NCBI RefSeq assembly: GCF_014042365.1
Contig: NZ_JACEZS010000008.1
Span: 1-64,000, forward strand
Direction of reading: 5' to 3'
DNA from: Rugamonas fusca
GTDB lineage: Bacteria > Pseudomonadota > Gammaproteobacteria > Burkholderiales > Burkholderiaceae_D
DNA length: 64,000 nt
In this document: piece after piece, positions 16,973 through 24,574 of the stretch
Position numbering within the stretch: position 1 is the stretch's first letter
How the letters are laid out: every line of letters starts with the position of its first letter
Notes under the pieces: generated by a model
The model's database searches: none
The model's input: the letters and a program-made list of their open reading frames with translations, nothing else
Told to the model about the DNA's origin: nothing
Made by a program: the position numbers and the translations under genes

Positions 16973-17597
16973 GGCTTTTCTCCTCATCTTTCCAGACGAC
17001 CTGGGCGATATTGGGGTCGTAGACGGACTTGGTGCGCTGGATCATCGGCGCGCGCGGTCCAGTGTTCTTGCCCGGAGCGATGCGATAGCGCGCCAGGGAT
17101 GGCGCTTTGCCCATTGCGGCCGGCTTGGTGACCACCAGATATCCAGCTGCATTGAGCGCGCTGATATAGGCCTTCGCGGTGCCTTCCGCCACCGGGGTGC
17201 CGGACGTCGAAGCGTAGGCCGCCAGGTCACGGAAGTTGAATTCGCCGATGATGCGCATGGAGCGCCACATCGCCTCGGTGCCGGCGCCTTGGGCGATGGG
17301 CTTACCTTCGCGTGTCAAACGTGGCGCTTCGATACCGTTGTCACGTGCCAGCTCCCATTTTTTCGCCGTACCGATTGTTGCGTTGGCTGGCATGTGGCCG
17401 GTCAAGAATCCGGCCTTCTCCAGCCCTTGAATATAGGTGTACAAAGTGCCCTCAGCGATCTTCGTTTTATGGGCAATTTCCAAACAGGTAAAAGTGCCGC
17501 TATGCTTTCGTATTGCTTCCCAGGCGATTTGCCGGGAGCCCTTGCCGCCAACCATTTCCATTTCCACTGGCTTGCGCTTGTTCTTTGTTGCTGACAT
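16959..17597 (-). CDS. Winged-helix DNA-binding phage protein
   Basis: A 212-residue protein with two probable winged-helix modules: QIAWEAIRKHSGTFTCLEIA with KIAEGTLYTYIQGLEKAGFL, and MRIIGEFNFRDLAAYAST with GTAKAYISALNAAGYLVVT. The duplication of the same fold is visible from the repeated ending (L..AG(F/Y)L). Located directly downstream of muB. Probably a regulator or accessory DNA-binding protein of transposition; no direct evidence. Confidence 0.65.
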   Translation of the reverse strand: MSATKNKRKPVEMEMVGGKGSRQIAWEAIRKHSGTFTCLEIAHKTKIAEGTLYTYIQGLEKAGFLTGHMPANATIGTAKKWELARDNGIEAPRLTREGKPIAQGAGTEAMWRSMRIIGEFNFRDLAAYASTSGTPVAEGTAKAYISALNAAGYLVVTKPAAMGKAPSLARYRIAPGKNTGPRAPMIQRTKSVYDPNIAQVVWKDEEKSHDDL

Positions 17598-17609
17598 CTA
17601 GTTCTATCC

Positions 17610-18350
17610 TTATGCTGCGCGACGTTTTGGTGCTTCGCCCGTGTACAGGGCGTTGTCGCCCCACTTGGCCAGCGTCATTTCGGTTTCGGCCTGCATCATT
17701 GCCTGTTCATGGATCAGCGTCAGGTTGACGCTGACGCGGCGCACGGACCCGTGGGCCAGTTCTACGATGTGGGCCAGCAGATCGGCGGAAATTGCCACGT
17801 TGGGGCAGTAGATCGGAGCCAGCTTCGCCGCGTCGGCGACGGACACCGGCAGCGCAGGTATCCACGCCATGACGCGGCTGTGGAAGCGCTCCCACTTCTT
17901 GAGCTTCTGCGGCAGCATTTCTTCGCCGACTAGCAGCAGCGTTCCCTGGCTGCCTTCGTAAATGTCGCGCACCAGCTCCACCATGCCGTCGCTACGCAGG
18001 CAGAAATCGAACTCGTCAATGATCAGAGGACGGCGGCTGGCGGCCAGCTGTTCGCAGATTACGTCCAGCATGTGGGCGATGGTGCCCGCTGGTTTGATCC
18101 CCATTTCAAACTGGATTTTCTCCAGCAGTGCCTTGCGGTTCCATGCGCTGCGCATCTGCACGTAGTAGCCCCGCGACTGGTTGGCCAGAGCCGTGCAGGC
18201 GATGGTCTTGCCGCGTCCGGCCTCGCCGTAGATGACGCCCATGCCCGGCAGACCGTCGACGCGGGAAATCAGCCGTTCAGTGGCGACGGCGACCAGGTCG
18301 AGATTGGAGATGGATGCAATGCGATTGACCATGGGATTCAGATTCGTCAT
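17610..18350 (-). CDS. MuB-like AAA ATPase, transposition target protein
   Basis: A 246-residue protein starting MTNLNPMVNRIASISN with AAGGAAG just upstream; the longer open frame is not supported. Walker A is GEAGRGKTIACT, Walker B is RRPLIIDEFDF, and LLLVGEEMLPQKL is the sensor region. MuB-type ATPases bind DNA, choose targets and activate MuA. A 437-base gap separates it from muA, holding a small gene on the opposite strand. Confidence 0.9.
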   Translation of the reverse strand: MTNLNPMVNRIASISNLDLVAVATERLISRVDGLPGMGVIYGEAGRGKTIACTALANQSRGYYVQMRSAWNRKALLEKIQFEMGIKPAGTIAHMLDVICEQLAASRRPLIIDEFDFCLRSDGMVELVRDIYEGSQGTLLLVGEEMLPQKLKKWERFHSRVMAWIPALPVSVADAAKLAPIYCPNVAISADLLAHIVELAHGSVRRVSVNLTLIHEQAMMQAETEMTLAKWGDNALYTGEAPKRRAA

Positions 18351-18479
18351 ACTTCGTCTTCCTTTTTTAGACCGACGCCGTTGCAGCGGCATCGTGTTGT
18401 TATGCGCCTTGGCGCTGGTTCGGCGGCGGCCTGTTTGGTGCCGCCGTTCTTCTTTTACTGTTTTGCTACTGGATGCCGC

Positions 18480-18752
18480 ATGTCTGAAAAACTGGATGAG
18501 TTCATGCTCGTTACCGACGACCGACTTGAACAACTGGAAGGGCAAATCGAAGCACAGAAAATGGTTATTGCGTGGCTGCTAAGCCAGCTTGATCTGACTC
18601 ATCACTTCCCGTCGGATGCGATTCCGAAGTTTCTAAGCCGTCAGGCGAATGAACTGGACGGAGACCCGAAATATGTTCCATGCGTTGCTTCAATCGATGA
18701 GCTGCGCGGGCTTTTCGCGTCTCTCGCACTTGTTCGAGATAAGCGCGGCTGA
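18480..18752 (+). CDS. Small coiled-coil protein on the opposite strand between muA and muB
   Basis: A 90-residue protein: MSEKLDEFMLVTDDRLEQLE and further heptads make an N-terminal coiled coil, followed by a soluble-looking part ending SIDELRGLFASLALV. Composition is that of a real acidic protein, unlike the opposite frames, whose C-terminal halves are low complexity. A weak GGA lies 7 bases before the ATG. A GC-rich hairpin (18421-18446) with a T-rich tail stands upstream. Its orientation against the early operon suggests a separately expressed gene (moron) that could act in the lysogen. No domain recognised. Confidence 0.5.
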   Translation: MSEKLDEFMLVTDDRLEQLEGQIEAQKMVIAWLLSQLDLTHHFPSDAIPKFLSRQANELDGDPKYVPCVASIDELRGLFASLALVRDKRG

Positions 18753-18786
18753 TGACTTGTTGGTCCATTACCTGGTGCCTTTCTAA

Positions 18787-20922
18787 TTAAGCGCACTTGC
18801 GCTGGTACATGCGGAACTCGGGGGTGGCTTGATACGTCTGCCGCCATCTTTTCTGCTTCTCACTGCGATCCTGCAGTTCTCCTTCCAATTCCATCCGTTG
18901 CCATTCGTCCCAGCGCTCTTGCGGGGTGTTTGGCACGCTCCATTCCGGCGCATCAGGCACAATCGGTTGGGCGGCGACGACCTCAACGTCGGTGAAATTC
19001 ACCTCGGTGACATCAACCAGGGGCGCTTGCCTTGAACGCGCCAGTTCGTCGCGCGTCATGTTGATGAAACCGGGAATGTGTACGCTTTCCATGTTCTCCA
19101 GCGCTGGTGCGCCATGACGCTCTCGCAGAGCCGTGTCGTGCTTGACATCAAGACGCTTGATCTTTGCGTCCAGTCGCTTGTCACGGGCACGATCCGTTAC
19201 AGATGGTGCGATGTAGCTGCGGCTGTTGCCATTGAGTTCGGCGGTGCAGACGAACCGGCCGTCAGGGTCGTACACCCACACTTTTTCCGGGTCGTGGATG
19301 TCATAGCCAATCCGCATTTGATCGGTATGGAATTCCTCCAGGTATTTCGAGGCATATCGGTTCCCGAATACCTCGATCTCACCGCGATGGACAGTGCGCA
19401 GCACCTGTGGCCTGAACAACGGGCGCAGCTCGTCGTCTGGAACCGTGTGCGGCTCGAACCCCTTGGCGACAGCCAGCTCCCAGGCCTCGTTCGGTGACAT
19501 GTGGCGGCGCCGGCCGGTGGTGGGGTCTGTGATTTTTGCCAGTGATCGGTGCGGGCTGTTGTTGTATTCGTCGACCTTCAACTTGCAGAATTCAACGAAG
19601 CCGGGCCAGCCGATCAGCGGCATGGCGACCGTCTCGCCGGCCTTCTGCGCTTTGATCGCTTTCCGGGACAATTTGAACGTGTTCAGCTTCGCCTGGCGGT
19701 CCATGTCGTGACCGATGTAGCCTGGCAGCTGCTTAGCCGCATTGACCCAGATCGTCTTGTGCGACCGCTCGATGATCCCGCGCGCCTGGGAGTTATACGG
19801 CAGGCTGTTGATCATTTCCGTGCCCAGCCGCGCCATCAGGCCCGTGCCGGCGTCGGTCATCAGCTCGTTCTTGTAGCCGGAGCCGTTATCGACGTACAGG
19901 ATCGCTGGGATGCCGCCGTTGACAACAGCATCGCGCAGTGCGTCCAGCACCGCGAAGGCACTCTCCGCAAGACCGACCGACCAGCCCACGGCGCGGCGCG
20001 TTGCCACGTCAAGGACGGACGTGATTTCCGGTCTGAACGGCTGGCCGTGCAGCGGGTGCTGTACCTCGGCGTCAAAGCGGTGGCCGTCGGCGGTGTACAC
20101 GTCGCTGGGCAGCAGCGTGTCGAAAGTGCGGCGGATGAATGGCTTGATCGACTTGATTTCATGCGATCCCATGCGACCCATTTCCAGCGTAACCTTGCCG
20201 ACCTTGTCCAGGAAGCGGCGCACCTGCCAAATGCTGGGCATGCCGCCGGCCTGACTGGCCGCCCACTCGGTGGCGAACATACGGTAGGCATGCTCCACAG
20301 TTGGCTTCTCCGGTTTCTGGTAATAGCCCAGGAAGGTCGGCGCCCAGTCCGGAACCGACATATCCCGGCCGCGATGGCGCGGGGTCAGCGCGGACGAGCG
20401 GTCATACTCCACGAAGCGGATCAGGCTACGCACCGATGGCAGGCCGTCAGGGCTTTGGCGTCCGCGTCCGTCCCGTGCCGCTTTGAGCATGGCGACCAGC
20501 TGCGGGTTGGCTTCGCCGGACTGGGCCATTTCAAGCATGACGCGCGCGGCCTTCTTCATCGCGTAACCAGAGCGATTCATCAGGGTTTGCAGCGCCAGCA
20601 ATACGCCTTTCCGAGCATCGGCTACCAGCGCCTGGCTTTCGGTCGCGATCAGCGGGATTTGATTCTCCGGACCGACCTTGATGCGACGAGGCTCTACGGC
20701 GGCAACGACACTCTTCATAGCCTTGTCACTAATTTCCTTCAGGACTGACGGCGGCGGAGTATATTCGCGGCGAATACCGCCTTGGCCAGCGACTTCGACA
20801 AAGGGCCATCTTTCGCGCTCGGCCTTGACGCGCAATGCTGCACGTGTGGTTGGGACACTAGAGAGCGCATAGCTGGCCAACTCCGCTGCGCTATAGTGCT
20901 GCTTAACTATCAAGGCCGGCAT
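18787..20922 (-). CDS. MuA-type DDE transposase
   Basis: A 711-residue protein. The N terminus (SYALSSVPTTRAALRVKAER) is the Mu-type winged helix that binds ends or enhancer and resembles the repressor at 21440. The catalytic core shows D in YTADGHRFDAEVQHP (about 276), D in AILYVDNGSGYKN (about 343) and E in ARGIIERSHKTIW (about 380), all intact. The C-terminal region should contact MuB. The start overlaps the Ner stop by one base (TAATG). The transposase looks functional. Confidence 0.95.
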   Translation of the reverse strand: MPALIVKQHYSAAELASYALSSVPTTRAALRVKAERERWPFVEVAGQGGIRREYTPPPSVLKEISDKAMKSVVAAVEPRRIKVGPENQIPLIATESQALVADARKGVLLALQTLMNRSGYAMKKAARVMLEMAQSGEANPQLVAMLKAARDGRGRQSPDGLPSVRSLIRFVEYDRSSALTPRHRGRDMSVPDWAPTFLGYYQKPEKPTVEHAYRMFATEWAASQAGGMPSIWQVRRFLDKVGKVTLEMGRMGSHEIKSIKPFIRRTFDTLLPSDVYTADGHRFDAEVQHPLHGQPFRPEITSVLDVATRRAVGWSVGLAESAFAVLDALRDAVVNGGIPAILYVDNGSGYKNELMTDAGTGLMARLGTEMINSLPYNSQARGIIERSHKTIWVNAAKQLPGYIGHDMDRQAKLNTFKLSRKAIKAQKAGETVAMPLIGWPGFVEFCKLKVDEYNNSPHRSLAKITDPTTGRRRHMSPNEAWELAVAKGFEPHTVPDDELRPLFRPQVLRTVHRGEIEVFGNRYASKYLEEFHTDQMRIGYDIHDPEKVWVYDPDGRFVCTAELNGNSRSYIAPSVTDRARDKRLDAKIKRLDVKHDTALRERHGAPALENMESVHIPGFINMTRDELARSRQAPLVDVTEVNFTDVEVVAAQPIVPDAPEWSVPNTPQERWDEWQRMELEGELQDRSEKQKRWRQTYQATPEFRMYQRKCA

Positions 20923-21233
20923 TACATCGCTCCCTGAACTTCAAAGGATGCCGTTCTCGATTTGCCTACGCTGGGAGGAAGCTCGGGGCTGAATTCCCTT
21001 TTTTCGTAGCGCTGTGGCCAAATTTCATCGGCAGTGACGCCGATTGCGCTCGCGATGATCTCCTCAGCCTTCAAATAAGGCCGGTCCAAAGCGGATTTAA
21101 GTGTTCCTGCGCTCAACCCATTTTGGCGGGACAGCTCGCGTAACGACCATCCCTTTTTATGAAGAGCAGCGACCACATCCGCTCTATGCCAGTCAGTTCG
21201 GTTGGATTTTTTTTGATTGTTCAATACACTCAT
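20922..21233 (-). CDS. ner: Ner-like DNA-binding regulator
   Basis: A 103-residue protein. DWHRADVVAALHKKGWSLRE followed by LSRQNGLSAGTLKSAL and ASAIGVTADEIWPQRY is the Ner/Nlp (SfsB-like) pattern, including the terminal IWP-RY. In Mu, Ner turns down early and repressor promoters. It is divergent from the repressor gene, sharing a 206-base operator region. Confidence 0.9.
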   Translation of the reverse strand: MSVLNNQKKSNRTDWHRADVVAALHKKGWSLRELSRQNGLSAGTLKSALDRPYLKAEEIIASAIGVTADEIWPQRYEKREFSPELPPSVGKSRTASFEVQGAM

Positions 21234-21260
21234 GGGATACTCCTATATGGTGGCTCCATG

Positions 21261-21439
21261 AGTGGATTGTAAGTGAGTTTAACTGGATGGTCAAACTGAA
21301 TTCTTAAAAATCCACTTGTGTATTTGCTAATTTGAGGATGTAATTAGCATAGGTGTTTGATTTGTTTGGGAATTTGTAAGTGGATTGCTGCGCTTTTTTG
21401 TTGCGCATTCGAATCCACTTTTAATTGGAGAAGTGAATT
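21261..21439. promoter_or_regulatory. Repressor operator array (AAGTGGATT boxes)
   Basis: Five copies of a 9-bp box occur in alternating orientation between ner and the repressor gene: 21261-21268 (AGTGGATT), 21309-21317 (AATCCACTT), 21378-21386 (AAGTGGATT), 21412-21420 (AATCCACTT) and 21431-21439 (AAGTGAATT, touching the repressor start). The region is strikingly AT-rich for this genome. This is the layout of a Mu-type early operator that also serves as transposition enhancer. Confidence 0.75.
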
Positions 21440-21862
21440 GTGGAAAAGTTGCTGTCGGCCAGTGAGATCGCTGCACTAAAAATACCTGGGCTACCCACGA
21501 CCAGGGCAGCTGTCAACGTTATGGCCAAGCGTGACGGCTGGGAGTTTGAGCTGGCCACCGGCATAGGAGGCACTAGGCGCCTTTACAGGCTACCAGCCAA
21601 GTACTTGCCTCCTTCAACCCAGGATTCTCAGCAAAGGCCTGCCGCACCCGTCGTTGGGACGATTGTGCGAGGTTCTTCCCAAGTGGATATGCACAAACTG
21701 GAACTTGCGATTAAAGCCGTGGACACATGGGAACAAACTAGGGATGCAAAAATTGATGCAGACCGGCGGCCGGCGGTGATCACAGTTCTCTATGAGTTCC
21801 TGGTTAAGTCGGAAGGAAGCGATGATGCCGCTATCGACGTTGTTCTGCGTGCACTAGGCTAG
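21440..21862 (+). CDS. Mu c-type phage repressor
   Basis: A 140-residue protein with a GTG start and TTGGAG upstream. The N terminus (LSASEIAALKIPGLPTTRAA and RDGWEFELATGIGGTRRLY) is the Mu-type winged-helix domain also present at the start of MuA. The C-terminal part is helical with LVKSEGSDDAAIDVVLRALG, expected for oligomerisation. Divergent from ner; it should bind the AAGTGGATT boxes and hold the prophage silent. Confidence 0.85.
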   Translation: MEKLLSASEIAALKIPGLPTTRAAVNVMAKRDGWEFELATGIGGTRRLYRLPAKYLPPSTQDSQQRPAAPVVGTIVRGSSQVDMHKLELAIKAVDTWEQTRDAKIDADRRPAVITVLYEFLVKSEGSDDAAIDVVLRALG

Positions 21863-21941
21863 TGTGACAATTGGTTAGAATCTAAAAACAGCCATTTCGT
21901 TTCATTGCTAAAATTGTTGCTTTAAGGGAAGCAATTTTGCA

Positions 21942-22304
21942 ATGAACATACGAAAAGATCAAAATTCCGCTTTAAATTTGCTGATGGGTATGATGGATAA
22001 CGCTGTAGGCTACGGCGCCATGCAAGCCAAGAAGGCTTGGCTTACCTGCCTATCTGCAACTCAACGCAAGGCCAGCGCGAACGAGCCGCTTTACATGCCC
22101 GCTCGTTCTTTAGCGAAGAAGTACCGTAGAGGTGTCAAAAAAAGAGCAAAAGTCAGCACAATTCACTCAATTTTGAGCATTCCGTGCCAAAACGTTCTCA
22201 GTAAGGAAATTGGTCGCTATGCCGCATGGTTACTGGGTTTGCGGCCATTTCTCAACCCTTTGTCCCCGTGTCAAAACAAGCACTCCCCCACAGTTGATCG
22301 ATGA
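21942..22304 (+). CDS. Doubtful open frame across the prophage end
   Basis: A 120-residue frame beginning MNIRKDQNSALNLLMGMMDN with AAGGGAAG upstream. The first half looks protein-like and basic, but the frame runs through the end-binding sites and stops 12 bases beyond the prophage terminus, so the C terminus is accidental. It could be a small phage gene beyond the repressor that lost its stop. Confidence 0.25.
   Translation: MNIRKDQNSALNLLMGMMDNAVGYGAMQAKKAWLTCLSATQRKASANEPLYMPARSLAKKYRRGVKKRAKVSTIHSILSIPCQNVLSKEIGRYAAWLLGLRPFLNPLSPCQNKHSPTVDR
22183..22277 (-). promoter_or_regulatory. Transposase-binding sites at the regulatory end of the prophage
   Basis: CGTGCCAAAACG (22183-22194) and CGTGTCAAAAC (22267-22277) are inverted relatives of the TTTGGCAC boxes at the other end; the second lies 15 bases from the ACA terminus. 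A weaker GCGGCCATTT is at 22241. Confidence 0.55.
22293..22297 (+). repeat. 5-bp target-site duplication, right copy (GTTGA)
   Basis: Follows the ACA terminus directly and matches 8395-8399. Joining the flanks at one GTTGA restores the pre-insertion sequence AAACGCC-GTTGA-TCGATGACC. Confidence 0.85.
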
Positions 22305-22591
22305 CCCGCGATCAGCGGCCTTTTCCGGAAATCGACTCAGCCGGACACGGGGCTGGCGTCACGGGCGCTCGGGGCGCAAATGATCTCACGAAATACTGTC
22401 GTCAGTTCAGGCCATCGTGGCTGCCACATGATCGAGCTCTTCGGTTCGAAACACGCTGGAATTAACAGAGCCCACAGGCATCCGCAGGCATCGCGCAGAT
22501 TATTTTCTTAACGTGCCCGACGATAATCATAGAAAGTCAAGCGATTAAGCTGATCGAGGCGTGAGATCGATCACCAGCGCTTCCCCTGGGA

Positions 22592-22936
22592 CTATAACTC
22601 TCCATGTTGCGCCTTACTTGGGTTTCTCACGACAGCCAGCCAGTAAGCCACACTTAAGGCGAGCATCAATGCGGCGGTGGCATAGACATAGTCTGCCCCG
22701 GTTTCTTTATAGTCGAGCACGATGACTTTTCTCGCGACAGCCATGAAGGCGGTCGACAGCATAATCTTGATATGGATCACATCTTCGCGCAGGTAGCTGA
22801 CGATGTTGATGAATATCTCGATAGCGATTAGCACCGCCATGAACGTTCCGAAGGTAGCCAAGATGTCGCTGATGTTGAGCAACATGTACGGATGCGCGCT
22901 CATGCGCTCGTACAACTCATATATCACGTCCGCCAC
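22592..22936 (-). CDS. PsiE-like membrane protein
   Basis: A 114-residue protein with a GTG start (an ATG 11 codons later is also possible). Transmembrane segments include MAVLIAIEIFINIVSYL, LSTAFMAVARKVIVL and ATAALMLALSVAYWLAVV. The REDVIHIKIMLSTAFMAVAR stretch is typical of the PsiE (phosphate-starvation-inducible) family, whose role is unknown. It is the only recognisable cargo in the remaining island sequence. Confidence 0.75.
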   Translation of the reverse strand: MADVIYELYERMSAHPYMLLNISDILATFGTFMAVLIAIEIFINIVSYLREDVIHIKIMLSTAFMAVARKVIVLDYKETGADYVYATAALMLALSVAYWLAVVRNPSKAQHGEL

Positions 22937-23378
22937 TCACCACCAAATCACCAGCATCATGAGAACAGACAGCGCGCGTACCGCCCAGCGGATGGATTCT
23001 CTCAGCCAACCGATAAAGGCATCGTCAAAATGAGCAGTTCGTTTGTCAGGCTCGTTCACGTGTTGGCTTTCGTAACGAATTGGCTGAACACTTGGGATCG
23101 CGTCTTCAGTTTTTATGACGTGATATGGGGTGACCCAGCTGCTTCTGGTTGGTACGTTGAATGCCCGGTCCTACCTCGCGCCACACCCGGCGAGTTCTGC
23201 ATGGGCGCTCGTCAAGGACGTCGTTCGGTCAACCGATTTTACTGCGATTACAGCGCGATGCATTCATCAATCGAGGAATTTTGACGCTGGTTTGAGAAAG
23301 CTCATGATGCCGCTGCATGATATACGGTAACTGCAGGAGAAGTTTACGAGCAGCCTACCTTTCTGAAGAGAATAATTG
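22937..23378. other. Island remnant without recognisable gene
   Basis: About 440 bases of mixed composition between the PsiE-like gene and the right tRNA repeat. Only short frames with no recognisable product were seen on either strand, and no integrase fragment. The same holds for 22298-22591 on the other side of the PsiE-like gene. Confidence 0.5.
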
Positions 23379-23423
23379 AAATCCTTGTGTCGGTGGTTCG
23401 ATTCCGCGCTGGACCACCAAGAA
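23379..23423 (+). repeat. Island attachment repeat, right copy (tRNA-Phe 3' fragment)
   Basis: Copy of 8158-8202 with mismatches at 23408, 23410 and 23413. It lacks the 5' half of the tRNA and cannot encode a tRNA. Like the left copy it is followed by a terminator-like hairpin. Confidence 0.85.
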
Positions 23424-23436
23424 TATTCAAACCGAC

Positions 23437-23467
23437 GCGCCGATCTATGCGGATCGGCGTTGTTGTT
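23437..23467 (+). terminator. Terminator behind the tRNA-Phe fragment
   Basis: Stem CGCCGATC/GATCGGCG (23438-23445 with 23452-23459) with a six-base loop is followed by TTGTTGTTT. Probably the original host terminator of tRNA-Phe before island integration. Confidence 0.65.
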
Positions 23468-23697
23468 TACACGGCGCAGGGCAGACATGCCCACCGCCGC
23501 ACCACAACAATGCAGCCGGGCCCGCCATGGTGCATGACGCGCTCGCGCGCGCCAGAACAATGCGTCGCCGCACCGTCGCGGCGCCCGGAACCGCCGCAAT
23601 TCCAATAGGCCCAACTATTGCTTGGTGATCGTAGGAAGTGTATCCGCACCGCGAAATACTTTACTGATCACATAATAATTTAAGGATAGGGAACAAC

Positions 23698-24519
23698 ATG
23701 GCATACCTGGCACCTTCAGAGTTCGTCACCAAAATGGTCGATGCGGGCGAGTCCAAGATTTACATGGCCACCCGCGATGCACTGATTCGCGCCTACATGG
23801 CTGGCGCCATCCTGGCGCTGTCGGCCGTGTTCGCCGTCCACTGCTCGGTGCAGACCGGCATCCCGCTGGTGGGCGCGATCCTGTTCCCGGTCGGCTTCTG
23901 CATGCTGTACCTGCTGGGCTTTGACCTGCTGACCGGCGTACTGGTCCTGACCCCGCTGGCCTGGCTCGACAAGCGCCCCGGCGTCACGCTGCGCGCCGTG
24001 TTCAAGCACTGGGGCGTCATCTTCGTCGGCAACTTCCTCGGCGCGCTGACGGTGGCCGTGCTGATGGCCATCGTGTTTACCAACGGCTTCCAGACCGAGC
24101 CGAGCAAGGTCGGCATGACCATCGCCGGCATCGGCGAGGCGCGCACGCTGGGCTACGCCAAATTCGGCGCCTACGGCATGCTGACCTTGTTCGTGCGCGG
24201 CATGCTGTGCAACTGGATGGTATCGACAGGCGTGGTCGGCGCCATGATCTCCACCTCCGTCAGCGGCAAGGTGATCGCCATGTGGATGCCCATCATGCTG
24301 TTCTTCGCCATGGCGTTCGAGCACTCGGTGGTCAATATGTTCCTGTTCCCGTCGGCCATGCTGATGGGCGGTCATTTCTCCATCCTCGATTACCTGATCT
24401 GGAACGAGATCCCGACCGTGCTGGGCAACCTGGTGGGCGGCCTGTCCTTCACCGGCCTCACCCTGTACACTACCCACGTCAAGACCTTGCCCAAGCGCGC
24501 GCTCAAGAAGGCAGCCTGA
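23698..24519 (+). CDS. Formate/nitrite transporter (FocA/NirC family)
   Basis: A 273-residue integral membrane protein with six hydrophobic segments and family motifs: GRNFxxAxx-like FVGNFLGALTVAVLM, GMLCNWMVSTGV and the FEHSVVNMFLFP segment lining the pore. It should form a pentameric inner-membrane channel for formate or nitrite. AAGGATAGGGA upstream is a strong ribosome-binding site. The kinase/phosphatase gene follows after 55 bases, an association often seen beside nitrite or nitrate uptake genes. That context favours nitrite, but neither substrate is proven. Confidence 0.9.
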   Translation: MAYLAPSEFVTKMVDAGESKIYMATRDALIRAYMAGAILALSAVFAVHCSVQTGIPLVGAILFPVGFCMLYLLGFDLLTGVLVLTPLAWLDKRPGVTLRAVFKHWGVIFVGNFLGALTVAVLMAIVFTNGFQTEPSKVGMTIAGIGEARTLGYAKFGAYGMLTLFVRGMLCNWMVSTGVVGAMISTSVSGKVIAMWMPIMLFFAMAFEHSVVNMFLFPSAMLMGGHFSILDYLIWNEIPTVLGNLVGGLSFTGLTLYTTHVKTLPKRALKKAA

Positions 24520-24574
24520 GCCTGCCGCATGCCGCGCGGGCCGGCGCCAACGCCGCCCGCGCGCATCCCCTTTC

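Larger units (their letters stand above)
8400..22292 (-). mobile_element. Mu-like transposable prophage, internally deleted
   Basis: A 13.9-kb element starts TGT (8400) and ends ACA (22292), flanked by GTTGA on both sides. TTTGGCAC-type sites lie just inside each end. Genes read right to left in Mu order: repressor (divergent), Ner, MuA transposase, MuB ATPase, DUF3164, GemA, Mor, lysis genes, DUF1804 small terminase and large terminase. Portal, capsid, tail sheath and tube genes are missing: the large terminase joins a tail fragment at about 9830. Intact Mu-like phages are about 35-40 kb, so more than 20 kb seems lost. The element may still move its ends through MuA/MuB but cannot make virions. 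Confidence 0.92.

Noticed and set aside
18565-18768. 67-residue minus-strand frame between muA and muB with AGAAAGG upstream
   Set aside because: The first half is plausible, but the C-terminal half is low complexity (SESHPTGSDESDQ) and overlaps the better-looking plus-strand protein. It cannot be fully excluded.
23379-23423. Second tRNA-Phe gene
   Set aside because: Only the 3' half is present and the acceptor strand carries substitutions; no D-arm or 5' acceptor strand precedes it.
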